From Devosia salina (GTDB lineage Bacteria; Pseudomonadota; Alphaproteobacteria; Rhizobiales; Devosiaceae): DNA of 64,000 nt. Made by a program: the position numbers and the translations under genes. Within the stretch, counting starts at the first letter, position 1. Each line of letters begins with the position of its first letter. The notes under the pieces were generated by a model that did no database searches, was not told the origin of the DNA, and was given only the letters and a program-made list of their open reading frames with translations. This document shows, one piece after another, positions 17,723 to 25,262 of the stretch. The stretch lies in contig NZ_CP080590.1 of NCBI RefSeq assembly GCF_019504385.1, positions 538,001-602,000 on the forward strand. The letters are read 5' to 3'.

Positions 17723-18100
17723 ATGGCCGAAGAGACGAGAACGGGCGGCTGCCTCTGCGGTGCCGTGCGCTATCGATTGCGGGGCGAACCGTTCAAGTCG
17801 GGATTGTGCCACTGCGCCGACTGCCGCAAGGTCACAGGATCAAGCTTCCTCGCCTATGCCGACTGGCGCCCCGATCAATTCAGCGTCGAGGGCGATTTCG
17901 AGACCTATGACGGACGCTCCTTCTGCCGCCAGTGCGGGTCGCGTCTCTTCAATCTCGGCCCGACCGGTGCCGAAATCTATCTGGGTACGCTCGACGATGC
18001 GCCGAACGCCATCAAGCCGCAGGTGGAAGGCTGGTGCAGGCGGCGCGAGCCCTGGCTGCCCGTTGTTTCGGGCCTGCCCATGTATCCGGGCGACCCATGA
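17723..18100 (+). CDS. GFA (glutathione-dependent formaldehyde-activating)/CENP-V family protein
   Basis: This 125-residue protein has the zinc-binding cysteine pattern of the GFA family: GGCLCGAVRY, CHCADCRK and FCRQCGS. These small proteins coordinate two zinc ions. Founding members were described as S-(hydroxymethyl)glutathione synthases, but most relatives have no proven activity. The function is therefore open. It ends 19 bases before the convergent zur gene. Confidence 0.88.
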   Translation: MAEETRTGGCLCGAVRYRLRGEPFKSGLCHCADCRKVTGSSFLAYADWRPDQFSVEGDFETYDGRSFCRQCGSRLFNLGPTGAEIYLGTLDDAPNAIKPQVEGWCRRREPWLPVVSGLPMYPGDP

Positions 18101-18118
18101 ACGCCGGCCCGATGGCGT

Positions 18119-18532
18119 TCAGGCCGCCTTCAGGCACGCCGCGCAACGGCCACGGATTTCCATGGTCGTGCGCTCGACCTTGAAACCAGTCTTGCCCGCC
18201 CAGTCGCCCAGCCGCTGCTCGATCACCGCATCGGCGAACTCATCGACCTTGCCGCAGCTTTCGCAGATGGCAAAGGCAATCAGCCCCTTGCGGTGGCAAT
18301 GTTCGTCTGCGCAGGCCACAAAGGCATTGAGCGATTCCAGCCGGTGCGCCAGCCCGCGCTCCACCAGCTTGTCCAGCGCCCGATAGACCTGCAGCGGCGC
18401 CCTGAGGCCCTCGGCGCGCAGCAGGTCGAGAATGTCATAGGCCGATAGCGGGGCAGGGGCGCCGTTGAGCGCGCCCATCACCAGTTCCTGGTTGCGCGTC
18501 AGGTCCGTGGGCTTTGCGTGCTCATGCGCCAT
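18119..18532 (-). CDS. zur: Fur-family zinc uptake regulator
   Basis: The 137-residue protein has a winged helix (LSAYDILDLLRAEG, VYRALDKLVERG) and a C-terminal dimerisation domain. Two Cys pairs (CESCGK, CAACLK) fit the structural zinc site and the CADEHCH region supplies sensor ligands. It lies in an operon with znuC and znuB, so Zur is the expected specificity. Zinc-loaded Zur would repress the znuA/znuC intergenic promoter, where two matching boxes are seen. The ATG at 18532 has AGGAGAG seven bases upstream and overlaps the end of znuB by 11 bases. Confidence 0.9.
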   Translation of the reverse strand: MAHEHAKPTDLTRNQELVMGALNGAPAPLSAYDILDLLRAEGLRAPLQVYRALDKLVERGLAHRLESLNAFVACADEHCHRKGLIAFAICESCGKVDEFADAVIEQRLGDWAGKTGFKVERTTMEIRGRCAACLKAA

Positions 18533-19340
18533 GGTGCTCTCTCCTGCCAAACAGTTTCGCGGTCGGCACGGCCAGCGATATCAGGAAGATCGCCAGCGCC
18601 ATAACCACGATGGACGGCCCCGAAGCGGTATCCCACGTTCTTGAGCCGAACAAGCCGCCCACCACGGCCACCGCACCCAGCAAAGCCGCGACGATGGCCA
18701 TCATTTCGGGGGTGGCGCTGAGGCGTCGGGCCGTCGCCGCCGGAATGATCAGCAGCGAGGTGATCAGCAGCACGCCCACCAGCTTCATGGCGATGGCGAT
18801 CACGCTGGCCATCAGCAGCATCATGATGATGCGGCTCACTTCTGGCCTCAGCCCCTCGGCTTCCGCCAGTTCGGGGCTCACCGTCGCCGCCAGCAGCGGC
18901 CGCCAGTTGAGCGCCAGGATGATCAGGATCGCGGCGCCCCCGCCATAGATGATGGCAATATCCTCGACCGACACCGCCAGGATGTCGCCGAACAGGAACC
19001 CCATCAGGTCGATCCGCACCTGCGTCAGGAACCCCACGATCACCAGGCCAACCGCCAGGCTCGAATGGCTGAGAATGCCCAGGAGCGCGTCGGTCGAAAG
19101 CGTGTTCTGTCTTTGCAGTAGCAGCAAGGCACCCGCCACCAGAGCCGCCACGGCAAAGACCCCCAGCGTCATGTTGACCGAGAGCAGGATGGACAAGGCC
19201 ACCCCCAGCAGCGCCGAATGCGCCATGGTGTCGCCGAAATAGGCCATGCGCCGCCAGACCACGAAACAGCCCAGCGGCCCGGTCACCGCGGCCAGGCCAA
19301 CACCGGCAACAAGCGCCCGCGAGAAGAAATCACCGAACAT
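18522..19340 (-). CDS. znuB: Zinc ABC transporter permease
   Basis: ZnuB is the inner-membrane channel of the ZnuABC zinc importer. The 272-residue protein has about eight hydrophobic segments and the ABC-3 family pattern, including the cytoplasmic loop SPELAEAEGLRPEVSRII that contacts the ATPase. The length is typical. It is transcribed znuC-znuB-zur on the minus strand; a 239-bp gap full of palindromic repeats separates it from znuC. The repeats could form terminators or RNA processing sites that set the ratio of ZnuC to ZnuB. Confidence 0.93.
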   Translation of the reverse strand: MFGDFFSRALVAGVGLAAVTGPLGCFVVWRRMAYFGDTMAHSALLGVALSILLSVNMTLGVFAVAALVAGALLLLQRQNTLSTDALLGILSHSSLAVGLVIVGFLTQVRIDLMGFLFGDILAVSVEDIAIIYGGGAAILIILALNWRPLLAATVSPELAEAEGLRPEVSRIIMMLLMASVIAIAMKLVGVLLITSLLIIPAATARRLSATPEMMAIVAALLGAVAVVGGLFGSRTWDTASGPSIVVMALAIFLISLAVPTAKLFGRREHHGA

Positions 19341-19369
19341 GGTTGTTCCTCCGCTCCATCGGCTCCGTC

Positions 19370-19450
19370 GCTTCCCTCCCCCTTGTGGGGAGGGAAGCGA
19401 GATAGGACTTAGCTTCTGCTAAGTCCGTCAAATCGAGCAGGGTGGGGGTG
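19370..19450. repeat. Palindromic element (type A), znuB-znuC gap
   Basis: A long stem GCTTCCCTCCCC with its complement ending at 19398 is followed by GGACTTAGC-TTCT-GCTAAGTCC (19405-19426) and the end GGGTGGGGGTG. Outer parts resemble the copies at 16996 and 25162, while the inner hairpin is different. Confidence 0.85.
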
Positions 19451-19454
19451 TACT

Positions 19455-19568
19455 CCTCCCCCCTCTTCAGGGGCTTCGAGCCGATCCGAAGGACAGACCG
19501 CGCCAGTGGCGCGATCTGCGGCGAGAAGGCCATGACAGCTATGCTCGAATGGCAGTCGGGTGGGGGTG
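19455..19568. repeat. Palindromic element (type C), znuB-znuC gap
   Basis: It begins CCTCCCCC, has AGGGGCTTCG.GCCG on the left, a variable hairpin (CGCGCCAGTGGCGCG) in the middle, and GAAGGCCATGA.AGCTA.GCT plus CGAATGGC on the right, ending GGGTGGGGGT. A second copy is inside cobN at 26706-26824. Confidence 0.85.
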
Positions 19569-19579
19569 AGCCGGCAAAC

Positions 19580-20395
19580 TCAATGCGCATGCTTGTGCTC
19601 CCCATGCTCGTGATGGTGATGCACATGCTCGTGGCCCGGCTCCGCCCCCACCACGCAGCCATCGTCATGGTGTTCATGGTCGTGATGGTGTTGGTAAAGC
19701 GCCAGCGTCGCCCCAGCCCGATCCCCGAACAGCCGCAGATATTCCGGGCTGGTCTTGACCGCATTGGGGGTGCCCCGGCAGCACACATGGCCGTTGAGGC
19801 AGATCACCGTGTCAGTCTCGGCCATCACCACATGCAGGTCGTGGCTGATCATCAAGATGCCGGCCTTGGTGGTATCGCGGATTTGCCGGATCAACTCGTA
19901 AAGCGCCGCTTCGCCGGAGAAATCGACGCCCTGTACCGGCTCGTCCAGCACCAGCAGGTCCGGCTTGCGGATCATCGCCCGCGCGAACAGCACGCGCTGG
20001 AATTCCCCGCCCGACAATTCCTGCACCGCCGCCTTGAGCAGCCGCGTCGCGCCCACGGCATCCAGCGCAGCCGCGATCTCCGCCGCTCCGTGCCGCCCGG
20101 TCAGCGTCATCAGCCGTTCCACCGTCAGCGGCAGGGTCCAGTCGATGCTGAGCTTTTGCGGCACATAGCCGATCGTCAGCCCCGTCTTGCGGCTGACCGT
20201 GCCCATGCTGGGCTTCAGCACCCCGGTGACCATCTTGGCCGTGGTCGACTTGCCCGAGCCGTTCGGCCCGATCAGCGTGACGATTTCGCCCCGCGCAATG
20301 GTCAGGTCCACCCCTTCCACCAGCACCCGCCCGCCACTGCGCACGCCAGCACCGGATAGGGTGATCAGGGTTTCTCTGTTGGCTCGTTCCAGCAT
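19580..20395 (-). CDS. znuC: Zinc ABC transporter ATP-binding protein
   Basis: ZnuC powers zinc import. From the ATG at 20395 it has 271 residues with Walker A (GPNGSGKST), the ABC signature (LSGGEFQRV), Walker B (LLVLDEP) and the switch His (ISHDLH). The C-terminus is strikingly histidine-rich (HHHDHEHHDDG, HEHVHHHHEHGEHKHAH), as often seen in ZnuC and probably able to hold zinc. The open frame continues far upstream through a repeat and the promoter region, which is not plausible coding sequence. It is divergent from znuA. Confidence 0.93.
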   Translation of the reverse strand: MLERANRETLITLSGAGVRSGGRVLVEGVDLTIARGEIVTLIGPNGSGKSTTAKMVTGVLKPSMGTVSRKTGLTIGYVPQKLSIDWTLPLTVERLMTLTGRHGAAEIAAALDAVGATRLLKAAVQELSGGEFQRVLFARAMIRKPDLLVLDEPVQGVDFSGEAALYELIRQIRDTTKAGILMISHDLHVVMAETDTVICLNGHVCCRGTPNAVKTSPEYLRLFGDRAGATLALYQHHHDHEHHDDGCVVGAEPGHEHVHHHHEHGEHKHAH

Positions 20396-20417
20396 CGGGT
20401 GGCTCGTCTCCTTCGGT

Positions 20418-20451
20418 CCTGCCCCTTTGTGGAGAGGGGCAGGGTGGGGTG
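20418..20451. repeat. Short palindromic element upstream of znuC
   Basis: CCTGCCCC and GGGGCAGG form a stem, followed by GTGGGGTG. This is the shortest copy of the CCCC-rich element family in the window. It lies in the 5' leader of znuC. Confidence 0.7.
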
Positions 20452-20505
20452 CAGTGGCTTTGATGCCATAACGGCAAACATCATCCAGCGGCCGCAAAAG
20501 CACTC

Positions 20506-20560
20506 TTGACGGCAATGAATACGTTATAGCATAACACCACCGCAAGCGTAATAACATAAC
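20506..20560 (+). promoter_or_regulatory. Divergent znuC/znuA promoter region with two Zur-like boxes
   Basis: GTTAT-AGC-ATAAC at 20523-20535 is a perfect 5-3-5 inverted repeat, and GTAAT-AAC-ATAAC at 20548-20560 is a near copy, 25 bp further on. Both match the AT-rich dyads bound by alphaproteobacterial Zur. A -35-like TTGACG at 20506-20511 places the first box near the -10 region for znuA. Zinc-bound Zur at these sites would block both directions. Sequence match is seen; binding is inferred. Confidence 0.75.
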
Positions 20561-20599
20561 ATATCGCTTCCGATCTTCCCCTTTCCAAGAGGCCAGACG

Positions 20600-21544
20600 A
20601 TGTCCCGTACCCCCCTAACCCTTGCCGCCCTCGCCACGATGCTGCTGACCGGCACCGCCTGGGCGGCACCCGCCGTGGTGGCCTCGACCAAGCCCATTCA
20701 TTCCCTGGTTGCCGCCGTCATGGGCGATCTGGGCAGCCCCACGCTTCTGGTCAAGGGCGCGAACTCACCCCACACCTACTCCCTCCGCCCCTCCGACGCG
20801 GCAGCGCTCGAAAGCGCCGACATCGTCTTCTGGACCGGCCATGGCATGGAGCTGTTCCTGGCCGATGCTCTCGATACCCTCTCTACCGATGCCCAGGTCG
20901 TGGAACTGGCCGAATCCCCCGGCATCACGCTTCTGCCCGTCCGCGAAGGCGGCGCCTTCGAAGCCCACATGCATGAGGGCGAAGACCACGATCACGAAGA
21001 AGCCGATCGCGATCACGATCATGAGCATGGCGAAGGCGACATGCATTTCTGGCTCGACCCGCAAAACGCCAGGCTGATGGTCACCCAGATCGCCACCGTC
21101 CTGGCCGAAGCCGATCCCGAAAACGCGGCCACCTACAATGCCAATGCGGAGGCCGAACTGGTGCGCCTGGACGAGCTCGGGGAGGACCTGCGCCAGACCC
21201 TGGCACCCATCGCCGACAAGCCCTTCATCGTCTTCCACGACGCCTATCAGTATTTCGAGGCGCGCTTCGGCCTCACCGTCGCCGGTTCCATCACCGTCTC
21301 GCCCGAGGCCATGCCCGGCGCCGCCCGCATCGATGAACTGCGGTCCAAGGTCAAGGAACTGGGCGCCACCTGCGTCTTTGCCGAACCCAATTTCGAGCCC
21401 GCGATCGTCAGCACCATCATCGAGGGTACCGAAGCCCGGGCCGGCACGCTCGACCCCGAAGGCGCCGCCCTCACCGAGGGGCCGAACCTTTACCCCGAAC
21501 TGTTGCGCGGCCTGGCGCGCGGCCTGGTCGACTGCCTCGGCTAG
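20600..21544 (+). CDS. znuA: Zinc ABC transporter substrate-binding protein
   Basis: ZnuA captures zinc in the periplasm and delivers it to ZnuB. The 314-residue precursor has a signal peptide ending around AWAAPAVVA. The cluster A-I family metal ligands include the His of NSPHTYSL and the His of MHFWLDPQNA. Between them is the His/Asp/Glu-rich loop typical of ZnuA (about residues 120-150). GAGG precedes the ATG by seven bases. It is transcribed away from znuC, under the shared Zur-type boxes. Confidence 0.94.
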   Translation: MSRTPLTLAALATMLLTGTAWAAPAVVASTKPIHSLVAAVMGDLGSPTLLVKGANSPHTYSLRPSDAAALESADIVFWTGHGMELFLADALDTLSTDAQVVELAESPGITLLPVREGGAFEAHMHEGEDHDHEEADRDHDHEHGEGDMHFWLDPQNARLMVTQIATVLAEADPENAATYNANAEAELVRLDELGEDLRQTLAPIADKPFIVFHDAYQYFEARFGLTVAGSITVSPEAMPGAARIDELRSKVKELGATCVFAEPNFEPAIVSTIIEGTEARAGTLDPEGAALTEGPNLYPELLRGLARGLVDCLG

Positions 21545-21547
21545 GCC

Positions 21548-21904
21548 CTATTTCAGCGGCCCCTTGAAGATGAAGAAGGCGCCGAGCCCGATCAGCGCGA
21601 AACCGATCCCGTGGTTCCAGGTGAATTTTTCGCCCAGATAGAGCACGGCGAACAGCGCGAACACCGAAAGGGAGGTCACCTCCTGGATGGTCTTGAGCTC
21701 GGCGCCCGAATAGACGCCATAGCCGATCCGGTTGGCGGGCACTGCCAGCCAATATTCGAAAAAGGCGATGCCCCAGCTCACCAGCACCACCACCCACAGC
21801 ACCGCGCCGGGGAATTTGAGGTGCCCATACCAGGCAAAGGTCATGAAGAGGTTCGAGGCAATCAGCAGCCCGATCGGGGCCAGCGTGGCAAGGTTGAAGC
21901 CCAA
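21548..21904 (-). CDS. DMT-family membrane protein (DUF486-like)
   Basis: This 118-residue protein has four hydrophobic segments (APIGLLIASNLFMTFAWYG; AVLWVVVLVSWGIAFFEYWL; VTSLSVFALFAVLYLG; GIGFALIGLGAFFIF). It contains the family-typical QEVTSLSVF and YGHLKF. Length and topology fit the DUF486 small drug/metabolite-transporter-like group; the substrate is unknown. The reading frame starts at TTG (21904) with AGGTG five bases upstream. It is convergent with znuA, three bases apart, and no functional link is evident. Confidence 0.85.
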   Translation of the reverse strand: MGFNLATLAPIGLLIASNLFMTFAWYGHLKFPGAVLWVVVLVSWGIAFFEYWLAVPANRIGYGVYSGAELKTIQEVTSLSVFALFAVLYLGEKFTWNHGIGFALIGLGAFFIFKGPLK

Positions 21905-21991
21905 TTATTCACCTGAAGGAGCAGCGAATCGGCCCGCTCCGGGGCCGTTTCATGCATATCTCCTCCGCCCCTTGCGCGCTGGCAAGCGGCA

Positions 21992-22246
21992 TCAGCGCGA
22001 AGACCCGGTCATCTGCTCGAGCGAGAAGATCTCGTCGCTGACATCGTCGATCTTCTTGCGCACCAGCGCCTGCGCGTCATAAAGGCCGCGATTGTAGAAA
22101 TAGGCGCCCATCTTTTCGGCGAAGAAAGCCATCAGCATTTCCGCCGGGATGGCCCCGATCGTCTGGTCCAGTTCCTCGCGGAAATAGTCCTGGATGTCGC
22201 CGACGATGGCCTTGGTCTCTTCGCGGCTGAAGGTAATCGGTTTCAT
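21992..22246 (-). CDS. DUF2164 family small protein
   Basis: The 84-residue protein reads MKPITFSREETKAIVGDIQDY and continues with a conserved AEMLMAFFAEKMGAYFYNRG block, which is characteristic of DUF2164. It is predicted helical, soluble and acidic. No function is known for the family. GAGAGG lies four bases before the ATG. It appears monocistronic. Confidence 0.85.
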   Translation of the reverse strand: MKPITFSREETKAIVGDIQDYFREELDQTIGAIPAEMLMAFFAEKMGAYFYNRGLYDAQALVRKKIDDVSDEIFSLEQMTGSSR

Positions 22247-22342
22247 GGTGCCTCTCTTTCAGCGCCCGTTCATACTCCGAGTCGCAGCTTGCCGGGCCAT
22301 ATCGCTTGCGCCAGATTGGCGCTGCCCGAGGAGGTCAATGCC

Positions 22343-22942
22343 ATGCGCGCCGCTCTGTTCCTGCTCCCCACCATCCTGCTGGCCTCTCCGGCCCTTGCCC
22401 AGGAATTTTCCTGCGAAGGCGCCTTTGCCATCGACAGTTCCGAGGCCCGGCTGATCGAAATCTATGGTGCCGACAATGTCTGGACCGGCATCGTCCCCGG
22501 TCCCGAGGGCACCGAAATGCTGGCCACGCGGGTCTTCCCCGATAGCCCCAAGCGCATGCTCGAATTCGTCTGGTGGAACGAGGACGCGCGCACTGACCCC
22601 AGCTATGTCGAGCTGCCGGGCAAGATGGCCGGTCCTGCTGGGGTCCGCGCCGGCATGAGCGTGGCTGAGATCGAAGCGCTCAATGGCGAACCCTTCACCC
22701 TGTCCGGTTTTGGCTGGGACTATGGCGGCTATGCCGGCTTCGAAAGCGGCGCGCTATCCGGCCTGCCCGGCGGCTGCAACCTGTCCCTGCGTTTCTCGCC
22801 CGGTCCCGATCCGGTCGATGTCGATACCGATGCCATCTATGGCGACCGCGAATTGCGCTCCACCGAACCGCTGCTCGAAACGGTCGGCGCGCGCGTTGAT
22901 TCGGTTGCCATCGGCTATCCCCATCCTGATTTCCGCGACTAG
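22343..22942 (+). CDS. Hypothetical secreted protein
   Basis: The 199-residue product has a clear signal peptide (MRAALFLLPTILLASPALAQ, cut after LAQ). The mature protein has two cysteines, FSCEGAF and GGCNLSL, which may form a disulfide, and many aromatic and acidic residues. I do not recognise a characterised family, although the fold may be one of the small periplasmic domains common in Hyphomicrobiales. AGGAGG lies eight bases before the ATG. It precedes the cobalamin riboswitch without an obvious link. Confidence 0.72.
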   Translation: MRAALFLLPTILLASPALAQEFSCEGAFAIDSSEARLIEIYGADNVWTGIVPGPEGTEMLATRVFPDSPKRMLEFVWWNEDARTDPSYVELPGKMAGPAGVRAGMSVAEIEALNGEPFTLSGFGWDYGGYAGFESGALSGLPGGCNLSLRFSPGPDPVDVDTDAIYGDRELRSTEPLLETVGARVDSVAIGYPHPDFRD

Positions 22943-22985
22943 TCATCGCCATTGACCCGCTGGGTCCTTGGGCATAACACTGATT

Positions 22986-23175
22986 GCAGGTTGGTTCCCC
23001 GCGCCCATACCGGCAAGGGGATCAAAAGGGAACACGGTGAGGCGTACCCAAAAGGGACCGAATCCGTGGCTGCCCCCGCAACTGTAAGCGGCGAGTGCCC
23101 CCTCTGGAGCCACTGACATCATGCGATGTTGGGAAGGCCGGGATGCACGATGACCCGTGAGCCAGGAGACCTGCC
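22986..23175 (+). ncRNA. Cobalamin (B12) riboswitch
   Basis: The class I cobalamin aptamer is recognisable from GCAGGTTGG at 22986, the GGGAACACGGTG segment, the B12-box region GCCCCCGCAACTGTAAGCGG, CCACTG, GGGAAGGCC, and the closing GATGACCCGTGAGCCAGG and AGACCTGCC at 23161-23175, which pairs with the 5' end. Binding of adenosylcobalamin should lower expression of the downstream cobalt permease and possibly the cob operon. A perfect terminator hairpin is not obvious between 23176 and 23337, so control may be translational. Confidence 0.95.
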
Positions 23176-23223
23176 AACCTCTGTTTGAACACTCGACTGT
23201 CGGTGGGACAGATGGAGGAAAAG

Positions 23224-23244
23224 ATGATCAAGCCGTCAGGCTAG
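23224..23244 (+). CDS. Possible six-residue leader peptide (MIKPSG)
   Basis: Between the riboswitch and the permease gene, an ATG at 23224 with GGAGG five bases upstream opens a frame of only six codons before TAG at 23242-23244. It has a better ribosome-binding site than the permease itself. It may be a leader peptide or a decoy, or it may be a chance occurrence. Confidence 0.35.
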   Translation: MIKPSG

Positions 23245-23337
23245 CCCCGTTCGGGACCCAGGTCCCAGGCCGCTCCGTCGCCAGCGCGCCGGGCGGTTCT
23301 TGCCGCTCAAATTCATTCCCGAACTGGAACAATCAAA

Positions 23338-24009
23338 ATGCATATCGAACCCGGCCTCGTCTCCCCTGAAAAGATGCTTCTGGCCTATGCCACCGCCGCC
23401 GCCGCTGGCGCCATGACGGTCAAATTTGCGCTCGACAGCATCCGCGAACGCGGCGTCGTGTCCCTGGCCGCCCGCGCCGTCCTGGCCAGCGCCGCTGTCT
23501 TCACTTTCTTCGAGGTCTTCCCGCATTATCCCGTGGGCGTCAGCGAGGTGCATCTCATCCTCGGCTCGACCCTGCTGTTGATCTTCGGTGCGGCTCCTGC
23601 GGCCATCGGCTTGGCCGTGGGCCTCTTGATCCAGGGCCTGTTCTTCGCGCCCTTCGATCTGCCGCAATATTTTGCCAATGTCACCACGCTGGTCGCGCCG
23701 CTGGTGGCCATCAAGTTCCTGGCCGATCGCATTGTCCGTCCCGATACTGCCTATGTCGACCTGCGCTACAGCCAGGCCCTGGCACTCTCGGCGACCTATC
23801 AGGGCGGCGTGGTTCTCTGGGTGGCCTTCTGGGCGCTCTATGGTCAGGGTGTCGGTGCTGACAACCTCACCTCGGTGGCCACCTTCGGCGGCGCCTACAT
23901 GCTGGTCGTCCTGGCCGAGCCGCTGATCGATCTGGCCGTTCTGGCCGGCGCCAAGCTGGTGCGCGGCCTGGGCAAGACCGGTCTGGTCACCTCGCGCCTC
24001 TACGCCTGA
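23338..24009 (+). CDS. cbiM: CbiM-like cobalt transport permease
   Basis: The 223-residue protein starts MHIEPG, the N-terminal motif of CbiM/NikM, in which His2 and the terminal amine hold the Co or Ni ion. About six hydrophobic segments follow, and the acidic FFEVFPHYPVGVSEVHL stretch matches the S-component region. No CbiN, CbiQ or CbiO gene follows, so it may act alone or share an ECF module encoded elsewhere. Placement directly under a cobalamin riboswitch and before cobW strongly supports cobalt as substrate. It is 73 bases upstream of cobW. Confidence 0.87.
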   Translation: MHIEPGLVSPEKMLLAYATAAAAGAMTVKFALDSIRERGVVSLAARAVLASAAVFTFFEVFPHYPVGVSEVHLILGSTLLLIFGAAPAAIGLAVGLLIQGLFFAPFDLPQYFANVTTLVAPLVAIKFLADRIVRPDTAYVDLRYSQALALSATYQGGVVLWVAFWALYGQGVGADNLTSVATFGGAYMLVVLAEPLIDLAVLAGAKLVRGLGKTGLVTSRLYA

Positions 24010-24082
24010 CATCCATACTCATCAAACTTGCGCGCGCCTCCGGCAACGGCGGCGCGCCTTTTGACTTGAAGGCGGAAACGAC

Positions 24083-25132
<1,050 letters not shown>

Positions 25133-25161
25133 GTCTGGACCTGCACTTGCGGCTCCTGCCC

Positions 25162-25229
25162 ACCCTCCCCCTTGTGGGGAGGGTAGCGTCGCTGGGCCGA
25201 AAGGCCCTAGCAAAGCTAGGGTGGGGGTG
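25162..25229 (+). repeat. Palindromic element (type A), cobW-cobN gap
   Basis: It has CCCTCCCC/GGGGAGGG, then GGGCC-GAAA-GGCCC, and ends GCTAGGGTGGGGGTG. It is near-identical in layout to 16996-17064. It occupies most of the gap before cobN, and its right part may affect the cobN ribosome-binding site. Confidence 0.85.
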
Positions 25230-25262
25230 TCGCCGCTTCCTCGCGCTGAGGGGGGTGTAGCC

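Noticed and set aside
20396..20557. Extended N-terminus of ZnuC through the promoter
   Set aside because: It would run through the Zur boxes and a repeat; the ATG at 20395 gives the normal ABC protein start.
25221..25262. Upstream start for CobN at 25221
   Set aside because: The family begins with MHLL, which matches the GTG at 25263; the extra codons are from the repeat.
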